Source: Clytia hemisphaerica
Lineage: Eukaryota; Cnidaria; Hydrozoa; Leptothecata; Clytiidae
Assembly (NCBI GenBank): GCA_902728285.1
Contig: CACVBU010000219.1
Location: forward strand, 168,814 to 232,813
DNA: 64,000 bases
Direction of reading: 5' to 3'
Part shown: in pieces, positions 10,080-24,127 of the stretch
Numbering within the stretch: position 1 is the stretch's first letter
Layout of the letters: every line of letters begins with the position of its first letter
The notes under the pieces: generated by a model
Seen by the model: only the letters and a program-made list of their open reading frames with translations
Databases searched by the model: none
Told to the model about the DNA's origin: nothing
Position numbers and translations under genes: made by a program

Positions 10080-13000
10080 TAATCGAATTTTTCTTTATCG
10101 AGTTCTGGCCAATTTTTTTTTCGATGAAATTTTTTTATAGTGTTTTCCTTCTTTCAAATTTCCTTTGATTCTATGATGAATGGTTTCCGTCAGTTATTTT
10201 TCTCGATCTCGTCAGATTGTCTATTTGTTCGATCTAATTTTCAGCAATTTTTTACGCGATCAAATATACGTTAAATATTTCTTTCTTCGATCTATAATTT
10301 TACATCATCGGTGGTTTGATCGAATGAAACATCGGACATAATTTTTTTCAATTTAATCCATCAGATTTTCTCGACCAAACAAGTTTTCTTCAAATATTCA
10401 CGCGTCAAATAAATCAAATTTGGCGTCAAAAGTTTTTCAATCCCAAAAAGATGTGAATTATCGTTATCTCATTGCTCCAGTTACCCTTGGTACGCAGCTG
10501 AGTGTTCGAAGAAAATATAAACGATGGTCTGCAAATTACACAATGATTTGAATGTATTCATAATTCTTTGCATTGATCAAACCAAATAACAGAAGATTCC
10601 TGTTTAATGTTTTCAGCAATTTTTTGGAAATTCCATTATTTTCGTGATCAAGTCTGACCAAAAATCATGCTAATAAAGTGCTGACCGGACACATTCCAGC
10701 CCTAAAATACCCCTCTGAGTGAAGAATTGAGTGGCTCTAAACCTTATTAAGAATCATTCCGATCATCCAATTTAGAGAAAAAGGACATTTTTGAGAGAGA
10801 TTAGAAAATTGTATTCCTTGTCTATAAAATATACAATAAAGTTTTGATATGTTTACATGATATGACCAAAATAATTACCTTACATCATGAAAAACCACCT
10901 ACAACTGCAGCTCAACTTGAGAAAAAGAAAGGGATTTGTATCTTGAGATAAGAAAAATTTCAGACCCAAATTTGTATCTCAAAAATAATCAGTATCAAAT
11001 TTCCGATGTATTCGGTTCTGTCTACGGGGGCCAATCGGGGGCCAATGACCACAAATTCGCCATTATGGATACCCAGATGACAAATCCAGGTGGCCCAGAA
11101 GCTTAAAATATTTTCATTGCCATAAGGAACAAGAAAAATCCCAAGAAAGTTAGTCCACCGAACGGATAAGATACTTCCTCAGGGTTCCCACAGATTTCAA
11201 AATTTCAAATTTAAGGAGAATTAAGGAGGATTTTTCACTTTTTTGAGGAGATTTCTGTAGAAATTTGAGGAGTTTTTCATATATTTTTAGAAAAATTGAG
11301 GAGATTTTCTTTTCAAGATAAAATGATACTTTTTGTTGTTAAAAAAGCAACACTGTACTGTTCAATAAAAAAATTGGGTAATGTTTTACATCGGCATGAG
11401 CCACACATACCATAGGGGTGGTAGCTCTTCCTGAAAATGACCTTTAAAAAAGCACAAAAATCTTTTGAGATTGTCTCCTTAATTGTAAAAATGAGCTTTT
11501 TACGAATTAAACAAAGGAAAGGTAATTGTCCTGAGAGGGGAGCAGTGGCTCTAAGTGTAAAACTACAAAAACCTGAAAAGATTTTTAAATGTAGACATGT
11601 TATAACAGCATGAACCAATAGCGGCAATAGTCTATTTTTGAAATAACGCCCTTCATTTTCTGAAGTGGCACCCCCACCCCCAGAGTTTCTAAACTTTTAC
11701 TTCGTAATTGATTTGGGCAGGTATTTTATGAAGAGGAGAATATGTAGTGGATAAAGAGTAGATATATCCTTGATGAATGGAAAAGGGAAAAAGAGGCCCA
11801 CCATGGTTGGGGCCGACTGGAAAACTTTTTAAAATCGAACTGGAAAGATACCGTAAAACATAAAAGAAAAAGAGACAAACTTGAGATTTGCTAGATCAAA
11901 AAGAAACCCAAATAGTTTTGTTTTTGTAATGCGAGCGAAGCGAGCGAAAAAATTGAGTTTTTGTATGTTTTGAATAACATTGTTGTTAGCAAATTGCTCT
12001 TGGGGTGCAGTTAGGTTTTCATTCGATAAAGCTACATTCTACACAAAAAAAACTTGTAAATTAGCAAAACTTCAAAGAAATTACCAAATAACTAGATTGC
12101 GAGGGAAGCGGCGAGCAAGACAAATTGCAAGTAACTTATTATTTTAGTAAAATTGGTCCTGGGCGGCAATTAAAGGGGCATGAAGTATAATTTTTAAGAT
12201 TGGGGCGTTTTAAAAACCTCCTTTCGCGCCCCTTGCCCTTTAGCGCCCCTTAAAAAAGCTTTGTTGGGGGGGGGTCGTGGCCCCCTGTCCTTGCCAGAAC
12301 GCCACTGATTTCGAGATATTGAAAAACAATGAGGAAATGGAAACATGATATTAGAGTAAAGAAATATGCGAGCGAAGCAAGCAAAAGATTTTGCATTTTA
12401 TTCTTGAAAATAAATTTTCGAAACATCTAGAGTTATCATTCTTCAATGTGGTAGCTCTCGAAACAAACCTTTTAATTCTGGGAGCAGCTTCTCAGTCTTT
12501 GTCAAGCTACAACACTTCTGGCCATTAAAAAAAACTCCTTTCAAAATTAATATGCGTTCCCCTTTTTGTTCTGCTTTTCTTGCCATTTCTTACAAATGCG
12601 ATCATTTATGATGTTATGATCATAAAATACGAGGAAAGATAAACAAAGCAACGAACTAGTAGATCTAGATCGGGGAAAATGAAAGGATGGACTTACACAA
12701 TATCATATAAATTTGAAAGTTAAGCTTTTTTTTTAATTTTACTTATTTGTGTAGCCTGATACAATTTGAGGATATATAACTAAAATTTCACTTAAAAATA
12801 AATAATTATTCAAAAAACAAAAAAAATATTTTACAAAAATTCTTCCAAAAACCCTATAAAATCAATTACATAATACAGACGATATGCCCTCAAAAAACTT
12901 GAAATTACAACATACTAAAAATTTATACAAACCCTACTTTGGAAGCAAACTTCACTCATTTGGTAAACTATATTAAACACCATTAAGTGAATAAACTTAA

Positions 13001-13200
13001 TAAAAATAGAAAACGATAAAAACTTCACCAGGTTTTATTCCTTGGAGGATGATAGTAATCAAAATTCTGAAAACCGGAGGCCACAAAATTGATCGATTGC
13101 TGTCTATTTACTAACTAACGCGGATTTAATTTCCCGGATAAGTAAATAAATCCCATTATTGGTTGTCAAAATGGAGAGTTAGGCTAGTTTTCATTATACC
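10080..13200. other. Long gene-free repeat desert
   Basis: No exon with family similarity is seen. It holds low-complexity TTTTCGATC-rich sequence (10080-10450), an AAGGAGAATTAAGGAGG-type repeat near 11200, GAGCGAAGCGAGCG words near 11935 and AT-rich filler. Confidence 0.45.
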
Positions 13201-13230
13201 TTCATGCGACTGACAGTTTATCTGATGACA

Positions 13231-13393
13231 ATAGACGATATCGGCTTTACCTGAAAATTCAGATTTGAACCCCGAGAATTCTCAATCTTTGTGTGGAAAA
13301 TATTTCACCGTGAACACATTTTTTCGCGCAAAGCATTGTGGGCAATTTTCGGAGGTCAAATCTGAGTTTTCACGTTAAGCCGATATCGTCTAT
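13231..13393. repeat. Short MITE, ATAGACGATATCGGCTT ends
   Basis: The inverted ends ATAGACGATATCGGCTT at 13231 and 13393 extend into about 38 matched bases. It lies just beyond the POMT1 stop, probably in its 3'UTR. Confidence 0.75.
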
Positions 13394-13459
13394 CATGAAC
13401 TTTAGTGTAATAAAATAAAAATATGATACCTAAACAAGCGTTTTCTCAAAAAAAGAGGA

Positions 13460-16400
13460 TTATCTATGAATCATGAATCTCCATGAAGAAAGCCATCGTT
13501 TTTTTTCGATGTCCCTTTGTGAGAGGGCGGTCACGCCATAAGTGAAGGCGGAGAAATATTGAAACACAAACACAACCAATCCGACGATCAACACACTAGC
13601 TGCTTTCACACCGTATTGAAGGATTGGAAAATTCCTGTAACGAAGAAAGTAAAGAGGGCGTTTACATCCACGAAACTTTTAGATGAGGGATGTCGATATT
13701 AGACCAACTTACGGTACGATAATGTAAAATGTAAAATAATATAGAGAAGTTTTGTTTGTTGATCATTTCGTACTTACTTGAACCAGACCGAATGAACATG
13801 GTCCATCAACATCGGTATGAGTATGATTTTGAATATCAACGCTGGTAGATAATTGTGTAAGAAAAGGGTTCGTTCTACAGGGAAGTATGGTAACCAGTTC
13901 AACAAGAAACCACCGATCAACAGATAACAACCGATCGAAAAATTATTCCATTCAGCTGGAAAAGAAAATTTGAAGACATTTATTTAAAGTAGGAAAACCA
14001 TTACTTCAGAATAAAGATTACTGTTTAGTAATCTAGTGTCTGAAAACACAGGCCAACACTTCACCAGTGCCTTTCTGGAAGCAACTTTGTAGCCTTTAAT
14101 TGTGGGGGGGTGTCACTTTGCAATTTTTCGGAAAGAAACAACCCAATAGCATTATATAATGCAAATACTTTCATTTTCAAACAGTTTCAAAAGGGTTTTT
14201 GGGAAAATCACTTAATATTGACCCCCACCCCATTTCATGGATTTTCTCCCAGAGTACCTTCTTCAGCAAGGCGTCAAGAAGAAAAGTGTACCAAGGACTC
14301 CTACAGTAATTTCGATGCAGAAGACACTGTACAGTTTGACCAAATTGAAATTTGCCTCTTCAGCGTTAGTCACACAACTTATGTGCTACTGATGACATCA
14401 TTGAATATCAAAAATCTGATTTTTATTTCAAGTAAAATCAGTACGAAAAATTCACTCACCATTATCCAAATCATAACACTGTCGTTTTCTCCTGAGTAGA
14501 TAGAGTGCCAACAAAGCCATATAGATTAGCAGAGAGATTGCTCCTAACCAATATACAATTGGATTGCCAATAATAAAGATTTGTTTCTAAAGAGACAAAT
14601 AATCAGATTTCTCAAAAGCAGCAATATCACAACATGTTAGCAAAGTAGGTGACTGCTCACTGCGTTGAAAATTTCGCAAAATCCTTCAGTCAAGTTCTTC
14701 AAAATGTTTTATTCATTCGGTTGTTAAGAAATTTTATAAGATTTCATTCCCTAAAGAATTAACAACTATTAAGTTTCGTAAGGAGTTTGAGTTCATTATT
14801 ATGATATAAAAAGAAGGTGTGCCTCTTATGTTGACAAAGCAAAATAAACAAAAGAATTTCCCAGTGAAAGCTTTTTTGTTTAAAAATTCTATGTATGAGC
14901 AAATGGTCTAATTGATGTCTTTTAAGCTAGTCATGTTTTAAGAAATTCTTCTTTGATACATTTTATGTGATATAGAAAGGACGAGGACATCTCAACAGAG
15001 CAGAACTAAGAAAAATAATTTCTAAAATTTTGTGTTCTCGCGGCGCGGGTGTAGAAAAAAGTCTTTCGTCCTTTTGATTAAAAATGCTATGAAAGCAAAT
15101 GGTATAATTGATGTCCTTTAAGCTAGTCATGTTTTAAGAAATTTAGAACACAACAGAGTAGATTTTACTTACATTGGTGTATGTATCAAGCCAGTAAGCA
15201 ACTCCTTTCAACATGAGTGGCCAATGCATAGGTTTGGACGCAAACGCATGCCCGTTCGTTAGATCATTGTTGACTTTGAACATTTTAATCTGAAAATAAT
15301 CATCGTATAATCTACAGTAGATTAAGTAAATATTCAGTGGAGTCTTCATAAATCGAATACGCACGGGGAACATAAATTTACTCCAATTTTGGGAATTTCG
15401 AGTTATGGAGAATATATTAGGAATTGTTAGCTGAAAGGACCAGAAAACTTGTTCGAGTTAAGGAGAAATTCGAGTTATAAAGGTTGGAGTCATGAGGACT
15501 TCACTGTAATTGAAATTATATAAGGGTTCTCTGAGAAATATCCTTCCATTCGGCGAAAAAATATTAGTTGCGAAAAAAAACTCAATAGTCAATACCCCAA
15601 AATAATTAAACATATACCCGATTTTAAGATGACATAATAAACTATTTCGTCAGCACTTGTATCCTTATGAAAAACAAGCTTTTTGACCACTGTTACCTGA
15701 TATTCCAAGAATTTCTGGAAGAAAGACATGGCATGTGTTTTACCGGACACTTGATATCGTTCTGCATGTTCCGATAAAACTCTTTTCGCTTCTTCGTCTG
15801 ACATATCTTCCGCTAGTAGAACATGGTATGAAATAAACAATTTGTCATTTACAGGACAAAGAATTTAATTGAAGAAAAAAATCCCGAATAAGTCAATGTA
15901 AACGGCCTTATGGTTGGATAACTCGTTTTCTATCTAATACTCTGCCAAGACAAATTTTAGTCTCATACTTTAAAAGGCGACTTACGTTTTGTGACATTTT
16001 GATTATGTTCTTCAACGTTCCATATTGATTCTTGTGTGTTGATTCTTCGGTCTGTTCCAACCTAAACAGTAGAAAGAAAATGAAGGTTCGAACGAATGAC
16101 GCTGTAAATTTTAGCTCTAGTTTAGACAGCCGACTTTATGCCCTGCCTATTCTAGTTGTTAAAATAGGCAAGTAGGCAGAAAGTTGGCAGTTAAAATCTT
16201 TGTTTGGAAAAGATTGAAAGAAGACATTGCATTGACTTCAAAAGAGGGCTATACATTAACTTTAGACAGCCAACTATTTGCCAGCTTTAATTCACAATTA
16301 GAAAAGGTAGGGCGAAAAGTGGGCTGTCTAAAATAGAGCTAAGCATTGATGAAGTTACATTTTTATAGTGACCGAGAAGGAGAATGACATCGCCCTTACA

Positions 16401-19400
16401 GCTGTATTTTGCATCTGGTAAATTTAATGACATGAGCACGTACCTCGTATTGTCGAAATCCCCATTCTGGAAGAGTAGATCCTGAAACCTACAAATTTTC
16501 AAAGAATAACCATTAAATATTATAATAATAAGACGTGTATGTTTAGATTGAAATAATTTGTATTGAAATCGAAACAATTTTTAGTTTCTTAGCACTTGTC
16601 GAGAACAGTAGTCTTTCAACGCGTAAAGCACTAGTCGCATGTGTTTAAAACTGAACACATACGACATACGATGTCTTTCATATAGATTATATCTACTAAA
16701 AACGGTAATGCTCGAAGAATCATACATAAGACCATCAGAGTAGCTTGGTGGCAGGGGGATGCCCTCCCCAGCGGCCGAATTTTTGGGGACCTCGAAAGAC
16801 AAGGTTCGGAAAACTAGGCGCCTCTGTTTACTAATTTTGGAGTCCCTTCGATCTTTTACACACTTAAAACCAACAGTTTTCAGCCAAAAAGAGTGAGAAT
16901 ACCCAAAAATATTCATGCTCACTCTCTCGCGTCATTTTTACAAATATATTTGACTTTTAAAAGAGGATACCAAAATTCCAACGACCCACCAATCTACTGC
17001 ATAACACTAACCTTAATAGCAGCTGACGTATTGACGTGCACAAATCTGACTTGTGATCCGATAGCTCTCCACAGTTCACTCTCATCAGGATTCACAATCT
17101 GAAGTTTCCAACCATACTGAGCATCCATGGACACATTGTGATCTACATATCCTGATATTTCCATCAATGTCGGATTCACAGGAGCGCCTACATCGTGGCT
17201 GAAAACAAGAGAAAGTATATATCTTCGTCGAACCAAGATTTCTTCAAAATCACCAGCTTCTTGGTGTTTAACCCTGATCTGCAACCTATTATATTTGGCC
17301 ACTTATTACTTTGTATCTAGAATCTAGTCATGTCAAATCTCGAAACGAGAATCTAATAAATTTAAGCGCATCACCTGAATCACAAACAACAGGAACCTTA
17401 AATATCCCTCCCGTCAACGATGAACCAACCAACCAACAAGGTCATCAACATTCGCCGTCAATCACAACCCAATCAAAAGAATAGTGCACTCCTCCAATAC
17501 TTAGCTTAAATCTGTATCTGTTTCCCAAAGATGCTATGAAGAAATATATCAATCGAATCCAATAAAGAAGGATTTACCTACTGATACCACGCCCAGTCAA
17601 ACCATGGACCAAATGGATGACATCACCATTCTTTACTGGTCTTGGTGGAAAATCTACTTTCAACGAATCGCTATGAAAAATACAAATAAAAGAGTTGGTT
17701 CAGAACCTTACGTTGAAATTTGTAGTTTTTAGAACGAGAAGATACATGAATAAATACTCAGACGTATTTGTCAAAAGTGAATTTTTGTGAATTCATGGAC
17801 TTGATTTATTAATTTCGCCTTAGCGAAAGTATTACAATCAGCATTCTGCGGCGGTGAGGAAAAATAATTAGAAAACTAAAGTACTTGATACGGTGGACGA
17901 ACTCACTAAAATCAATTTACAAATTACACGCTCGTATAACTACGGACGACTTTCGCAGATTTTCTTTGGATTACGTCATATATCTTTATGTTTTTAGATT
18001 CACAGTTTTGATTTTTTCTTTATTTTCTTATAAGCATATACTTTATAAGAATCAAATCAATAACTCTTGATAGACGGTGACATACCTTTCGGTTATTAGT
18101 TCTTACAAAGTAAACAAGGGATGGCGCACAATATGAGCATATTCATTTTTCTTATAAGCATTTACTTTATAAGAATCAAATCAATAACTCTTGATAGACG
18201 GTGATATATCTTTCGGTAATTAGTTCTTACAAAGTAAATAAGGGATGGCGTGCAATATGAGTATATTTATTTTTTATAAGCATATACTTTATAAGAATCA
18301 AATCAATAACTCTTGATAGACGGTGAAAATCCTTTCGGTAATTAGTTCTTACGAAGTAAACAAGGGATGGCGTACAATATGAGCATATTCATTTTTTATA
18401 AGCATATACTTTATAAGAGTTCTTAAAAATCAAACAACAATTGTTCTTAAATTGGTCTTATTTTTTTAGCGATTTAAGCCTCGTTGTTCTTGTAAAATTG
18501 TTTCATCAAGGCTCGATGTAAAGTAGATTTCAGATTAGCTTCAATCTCTACTTCTTGTTTTTCCCATGCAGTTCAAATCCTAGGCGGAATTTTCGACTTC
18601 AAGTCGTCTTGTTAAAGTTCCTTTGCTTCTATCATAGTTAATAGTTAATAGTGTAATAGTGTTCTCTTTCAACTCTGATTCTAGCTACAAAGTTTCTTTT
18701 GATCATGAAGCTCATTTTAAAGCTCATATTGATGAAGGGAGAGGAGTGGTGCTCTCAAAACAACTGGGATATTATACTGGTATTTCCAGTGGAAATGGAG
18801 TACATGAAGTCCTTAAAGAACCTGATAACCACACCTGTCCGGATGTTTGACAATAAACCAGTTATTGATATCTTTAAATGCATAACATGTGACTTGTTGC
18901 TGTGCACTACTCCCTCTACCATCTTCGTATTTCACTGGATACAAATGTTTGTGTGAATGCAACCAACACTGTTTTGAATGCGTGTTCCTTAATGTGATAT
19001 GTGACCCATAAGAAATAACTGAAAACAAAATGTAAAACAAAATCATACAAAAACTAAATACAAAGTCAGTTTTTATCAAGATATGTCTGAGAAAATTGGA
19101 AAGTCCATCTAGAAATATTCAATAAAAACTTTTGTTTCTGATTTAAAGAATGTTCAGGTATTAAAAAAAAAATGCACCAACTCTTGCAAGCTAAAATAAT
19201 GATGAACAACATGAGAAACATATACGATTTAATAAAAACAAGCAGAAACATGTACACTAACTTTGTGCTTGGTTTTTAGTGATCGATTCTAATCCACCCT
19301 ATAAAAACAGATATTAACAAAATATTTCACACTGTTTGGACAAGAGTCGCTAGTGAAAAAAGACATGATATGCAAAGATCTCTAGAGGAACAAAGTTTCG

Positions 19401-22400
19401 AATATAGCAATTTTGAATAATATTTCTACAGATAATCGAGATTTTTTGTACAATAAAAATTATAAACAAACCTCTAACGTCTTTTGAAAGGAACTTGACA
19501 TCAAACCATCATGAAGTCCAGTCTTCTGTAGAACTGACAACATTATGTAAAACTGGCCAATATACAACACAATAGGCATCACAATCAGGAATATAAACCT
19601 TGCTGTAATATGTTTGTATACGGATTTCTAAATTGAAAGAAAAAACTTGTTGAGTTTCAAGAGATCTACCATCCTTTTCCTTGAATGATGCATCAGAAGA
19701 CGGGCAAATAAGAAAGTATAAGTTATTCAAAACGTTTACAATGAAATGTGTTACCAGCAAACTCAGTTCCATGGTAATCAGCCTGGTAAATGTAGTATAA
19801 TACATAGAAGTTGGCAGGAATCGAAGGTATTCATTATTGGCTGAAAATACCGGGGTAAAATCCCTCAAAGGCTGTTTTTGTGCTACTCTTTTTTTGAAAC
19901 TGGGACTTTTGGTAAGTCCATATAAATGAGATGAAATTTTTTTTGTCCACTTTAGGCACAAGGAATCACTTACTACAGGAACTGTTATATCTCCAACTAA
20001 CAACCATAACTCGTATCCAATCAAAGCTCCAATAACAATTATGGATAACACACCAGCATATTTCACACTGAAATTTTAGTAAAAGTTTTTAAGATAGTGT
20101 TAAAAAGATTCTTTGATTTCTTTTCGATGATTAGAATGGTGGGGAAAAATGAAAGAGAAATTTAAGGGATATTTACCTTACTGCTCCAGTGATCGAGAAG
20201 CCAAGAAGAAATAAATACTTCCACCAGTTCCATCCAAAAGGCCTGAAAAAAGAGGTTACGTATAAGTTTTAAATGGTGAAGGTTTATTCAAAAAACATTT
20301 TCCATCGTAAAACGTTTTGAAGTTAAAGTTATTTCGATGTTTGGTATATCGTGTACAGTACTGCTTTTTGTTGTTAGTTCTTTCCGGATAAAAATAAATC
20401 AATTGAGAATATTTTCTTGAATCAAACCTTGAGTGCTCCTTTAAAAATTTCACGTATGAACAAAGCAATGCACAAATGAAAAACACCAAGATCACATCTA
20501 GCAATACAAATCGTCCATGAACAACCAGTGAATTTTCTAAAGAAAAATTTAAGCAATTTATCACCATAAGTGGTTTAGAGAATTTAAAATGGTTTATCAA
20601 AATTTACAACCTATTTAAAAAAAATACAATCCGGGTTTCTACATGTACGGCTTCATAACAATCAGTTCAATAGTGAAAAGTAATGTGGTCATTTATACTC
20701 CCCCCTCCCTTTTCTGCTTCATCTTACTATACTAAATGAGTTTATGAAAAATTTGAGTAACGCAAGATGGTAGCTGTTATTCTCAAATTTTGCCAGGGGT
20801 TGATTAATTAATCTAAATTAATTTATGATTCTTTAAAAGTGTTTTAATTCAAATTAAAAATAGAAATCATTCCTAAGGCGAGAACAATTTAATTTGTTGT
20901 TTTACGGGCCAAGCTATCCAAAAAAGAGGGTCAGTCGATGAAAAAATAAAAATAAGAGTAGAATTTCACCTACAAAATCTCCTAAAAAGGCAGCAAATAC
21001 ACGAATTAGAAAATAAAAAGACATAAAAAGCTTGAATTCATAAAAAAATGAAAAATTGAACATAAAATTCTCAAAACCTTGGAAAAACTACCAAAATGAA
21101 AATTTGGCAGTCTGTAGTGTAGAGCAATGAAAATAAAAAAGGACAACTAAAATCAATTTTATTTTTACTTCAATTTTTGGAATTTCAAGGTTGGTCCAGG
21201 TCGGTCAGGCCCGTAAAACAACTAATCAAATTACTCTCGCCTAACAGTTTTAAAGGAAAAATGTATCACCAAGGCAAATTATCAAATTTTTCCTACCAAA
21301 ACAAACAAGTAGGGCACCAACTACAGCAAACCAGTAACTACTCGAAAGTTCCAATACAATCTGAAACATAAGAAATGTAAATCATTAGTGCAAGAGAAGT
21401 ATTTACATTAGTTTATATTGAACACTGAAAAAGAATGCAGCTATTATTATTTAATTTTCTCTGTTTTGCACTTGGTTTGTTCTTAAGGGCATTGAAACTT
21501 TATCAAAGCTGTATCATTACAAAAAAATGTATCCGAGGGTCTATCAAATGATTCAAAATAGTTCACTTCTATCAAAATATCAATGACACTTAAGTGGTTT
21601 CAAAATATAACAATAGTTTTAGTTAACAAACCTCGTAAATCAATGGCACCAGAAAAATACTGAAGAAGCTTGTCACCATTCGCAAATACATAACACTTTG
21701 CACTTGAGAGTCTGGCACCTCTAGAATATAAAAATAAAAGTACTCTGGAAATCTTCAAGAAGGCTGTCAGGATAAGACCAAAAAAATATGATTTACAATA
21801 TACAAAATTGCATTTCAGAATCTAACTTTCACAGTTTTGCCCTTTTCATTCATTTTCTGCAAAAAACTTAAATAATTAATGGTACAGAAAGTCTTTTACC
21901 TTCACCAATCTTTGGAAAGTTAAAAGATCCGTCAAAACCAGTTAAGTATCCTAAAAGCAAAAATTAAATAATACAAAGTAAACTTATAATTCTGATGGCA
22001 AATGGTGGAATATTAGAGCAAAAAGACGTTAAAAAGGCTGTTACTTAACACTTCCCCTGAAGCCTGGCAAAGAAAATCAGAATCCTATCTTAAAAGTAAT
22101 AAATCTGATCAATGAAAGGATTCAATAAGGAAGTTTTGGTCAGGTAACTAATGTAGCCCATTTCTCTACAATTGTTTAGATAGGTTTAAAAAGCTTGAAA
22201 AAAGCAATATACACCAATAACGACTCTTTGGAATCATCAATGCTTAGGTATTTTTGTTCATTGACTGATGAACTCATGAACATTTGAGGAGCGATGGCCA
22301 AGCGGTCAAGGAATTCGAAGTTCGAATCCCCGCTCCTTTCAATATTCCGTTCAGTTCATAGATAGCCGAGCCAGCTGGCCTTGGACCCCATGAAAACAAT

Positions 22401-22920
22401 CGAAAGACTGTCTAAAAGTCCTAGATTACTGAGCTATCCATGTAAAATATTGACTCTATCTATGACAGGCAATCAAAAAACAAGCTAGCTAGTTGGCACT
22501 TTTAAAAGGTGTCATACCTGCAGCTGCAAAGAGCAATTTTCCAAGTGGAGGATGCACATCAAAGAAAAACCGCTCTTGCACAAAATATGATGTGAACTTT
22601 CCATAATGTAGCTCGTCAAATCTATAAGATAAGAATTACTGTATGATCACTCTCCTTTTTAGATTCTCAAAGTCATAACACAAGTTTGTTTAGTCCTTTG
22701 GGGGAATATGATTATTTGAATCTTCATTTCTGACAAATTACAAAATAATGATGACAGTAATAATATCATCTTACACAACAGCATTTGGCTTTGATAACTT
22801 GTATAAACGCACAGCAGATGCCACACCAAGTAGAAGAAACCATGTGAGATCAACTTCAGGAGAGATGGATGGCGTTTTGAAGTTCCTTGTTGACAGGTGG
22901 ATTGGCTGGTCTTTTGACAT
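13460..22920 (-). CDS. POMT1: Protein O-mannosyltransferase 1
   Basis: Nineteen coding exons on the minus strand: 22920-22775, 22621-22518, 21950-21900, 21720-21632, 21360-21297, 20536-20428, 20242-20177, 20067-19974, 19627-19468, 19018-18835, 17670-17578, 17198-17012, 16488-16444, 16061-15986, 15812-15697, 15289-15173, 14586-14460, 13955-13778, 13634-13460. They total 2181 bases in frame (726 residues; human about 725-747). With POMT2 this ER multi-pass enzyme transfers mannose from dolichyl-phosphate mannose to Ser/Thr of alpha-dystroglycan. Seen: the Asp-Glu pair in [11 protein letters not shown] (residues 51-52), [23 protein letters not shown] and [13 protein letters not shown] in the MIR region (about 297-485), [27 protein letters not shown], and the ending [13 protein letters not shown]. 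The donor at 19467 is chosen by phase and is unusual (see finding). An acceptor-like TTTCAG precedes the ATG, so a 5' exon exists upstream, possibly adding codons. Confidence 0.95.
15335..15506. repeat. Pogo/Tigger-like MITE in a POMT1 intron
   Basis: The ends CAGTGGAGTCTTCATAAATCGAA and, inverted, CAGTGAAGTCCTCATGACTC surround several copies of TAACTCGAA/TTCGAGTT. CAGT-starting ends with this body resemble pogo-class MITEs. A related fragment lies at 45210-45360. Confidence 0.65.
16111..16342. repeat. MITE in a POMT1 intron, TTAGCTCTA ends
   Basis: The inverted ends TTAGCTCTAGTTTAGACAGCC and TTAGCTCTATTTTAGACAGCC enclose about 190 bases with further AGACAGCC/GGCTGTCT words. It lies between two constitutive exons and is presumably spliced out. 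Confidence 0.8.
18027..18420. repeat. Tandem repeat, about 122-124 bp unit, POMT1 intron
   Basis: Three full units and a partial fourth, starting near 18027, 18151, 18273 and 18395. Each begins TTATAAGCATATACTTTATA and contains AATAACTCTTGATAGACGG and GTAAACAAGGGATGG. Differences between units are few, so the expansion is fairly recent. Confidence 0.85.
22288..22336 (+). repeat. Truncated tRNA-like sequence in a POMT1 intron
   Basis: GGAGCGATGGCCAAGCGG (acceptor and D arm with box A) is joined directly to GTTCGAATCCCCGCTCC (T arm with box B and acceptor). The acceptor strands pair (GGAGCG/CGCTCC). The anticodon arm is missing, so this 49-base copy cannot be a working tRNA. It looks like a deleted Leu/Ser-type tRNA or SINE head. 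Confidence 0.6.
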
Positions 22921-22934
22921 CTGATTTTTGTACT

Positions 22935-23690
22935 GAAATTAATAGGGATAGGGGATAAATAAGAAACTTCTGAAATCTAGATTTGTAATATGACCGTGGA
23001 TAAATAAATATTCCAGGAAACCTTAAGTTTGGATAATGTCAAAATGGTAACTTTTCATGGACAATGTCTGTGGTTTTAAATTTTTGCAAGTGAAGGAAGA
23101 GGTGATTGGAAATTAACTTATCACAGTTTGTACTGAACAAACTAATCGAACTCAAGTAGTCCTTTATGAGATTGCACCACCATTCCAATAGACCTTTACT
23201 CCAGTTGTTTTTTTCTTTTGTTTACTTCAAAGGAATTCAGTTGTGACAATAAAAATTGACGGCAAAAAGAGCTGGAGTTAACGCCAAACAAAAATGTTAG
23301 TGCGATCTCTTAAAGGACTTGCTTCCTAAATTTTAAGTGTTTCATTGGGAAATTACTTTTTTATTTTCTGGTTTACAGATTTGCTGACAAAAATAAATTG
23401 CAAAAATTAAATGATAATAAATTGAAATCAATGAAATCAATTTTTATTCTCCCGACCCAATTTGATCTGTCAGATAAAGGAATTTTTTTTAGAAAACTTC
23501 AATCTTGAATTCTGTTTCTTGAATATACTGCAATTGTGGTATATATGAAAAATGTAAAAGTGATGTTTATACCGCAATTGCAGTAAAAAATTACTACTGC
23601 AATTGAGGGATTTCCCTGACTGACAGCCCCAAAATATGAGTCGGTTGGTTGGTTTCTTAAATCATCGGAAAAATGCGCTCTGAATATAGG
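22935..23690. other. Gene-free stretch upstream of POMT1
   Basis: This probably contains the POMT1 promoter or first intron. A short imperfect inverted pair around ACTGCAATTG and CAATTGCAGTA lies near 23528-23605. No gene is seen. Confidence 0.35.
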
Positions 23691-23695
23691 CAGTC

Positions 23696-24127
23696 ACACT
23701 GCTAGGTCTGAAAACATCAATTGTGAACACGGTTGATGTTTTTTATCCACAGTCTATCATTTTTATGGACAGTTTTTTCTTTTTCTTGACTGTTGATGTC
23801 TTGAAATAGACAGCCAATACTTTTAATGAACTGCCAAGATTATTTAATTGACTGTCGATTGATATAAAAGATCGCAGACATCAACAGTCAAGATAAAAGC
23901 TATCGACAGTCAATATCAGATATCGACAGTCAATATATCAGACATCAACAGTCAATATCAGATATTGACAGTCAATTAAATAATCTTGACAGTTCATTAA
24001 AAGTATTGGCTGTCTATTTCCAGACATCAACTGTCAAGAAAAAGGAAAAACTGTCCATAAAAATGATCTACTGTGGATAAAAAACATCAACAGTGTCCAC
24101 AATTGATGTTTTTAGATCTAGTAGTGT
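23696..24127. repeat. Palindromic element with GACATCAACAGTCAATATC core array
   Basis: The ends ACACTGCTAGGTCTGAAAAC and ACACTACTAGATCTAAAAAC (other strand) lead into arms of about 170 bases that match almost throughout. The centre (about 23870-23975) is an array of CATCAACAGTCAATATCAGA-like units. It is non-coding. Confidence 0.85.

Noticed and set aside
23860..23980. CRISPR-like array of direct repeats
   Set aside because: The units are contiguous and lie at the centre of a palindromic element in an animal genome. There are no unique spacers.
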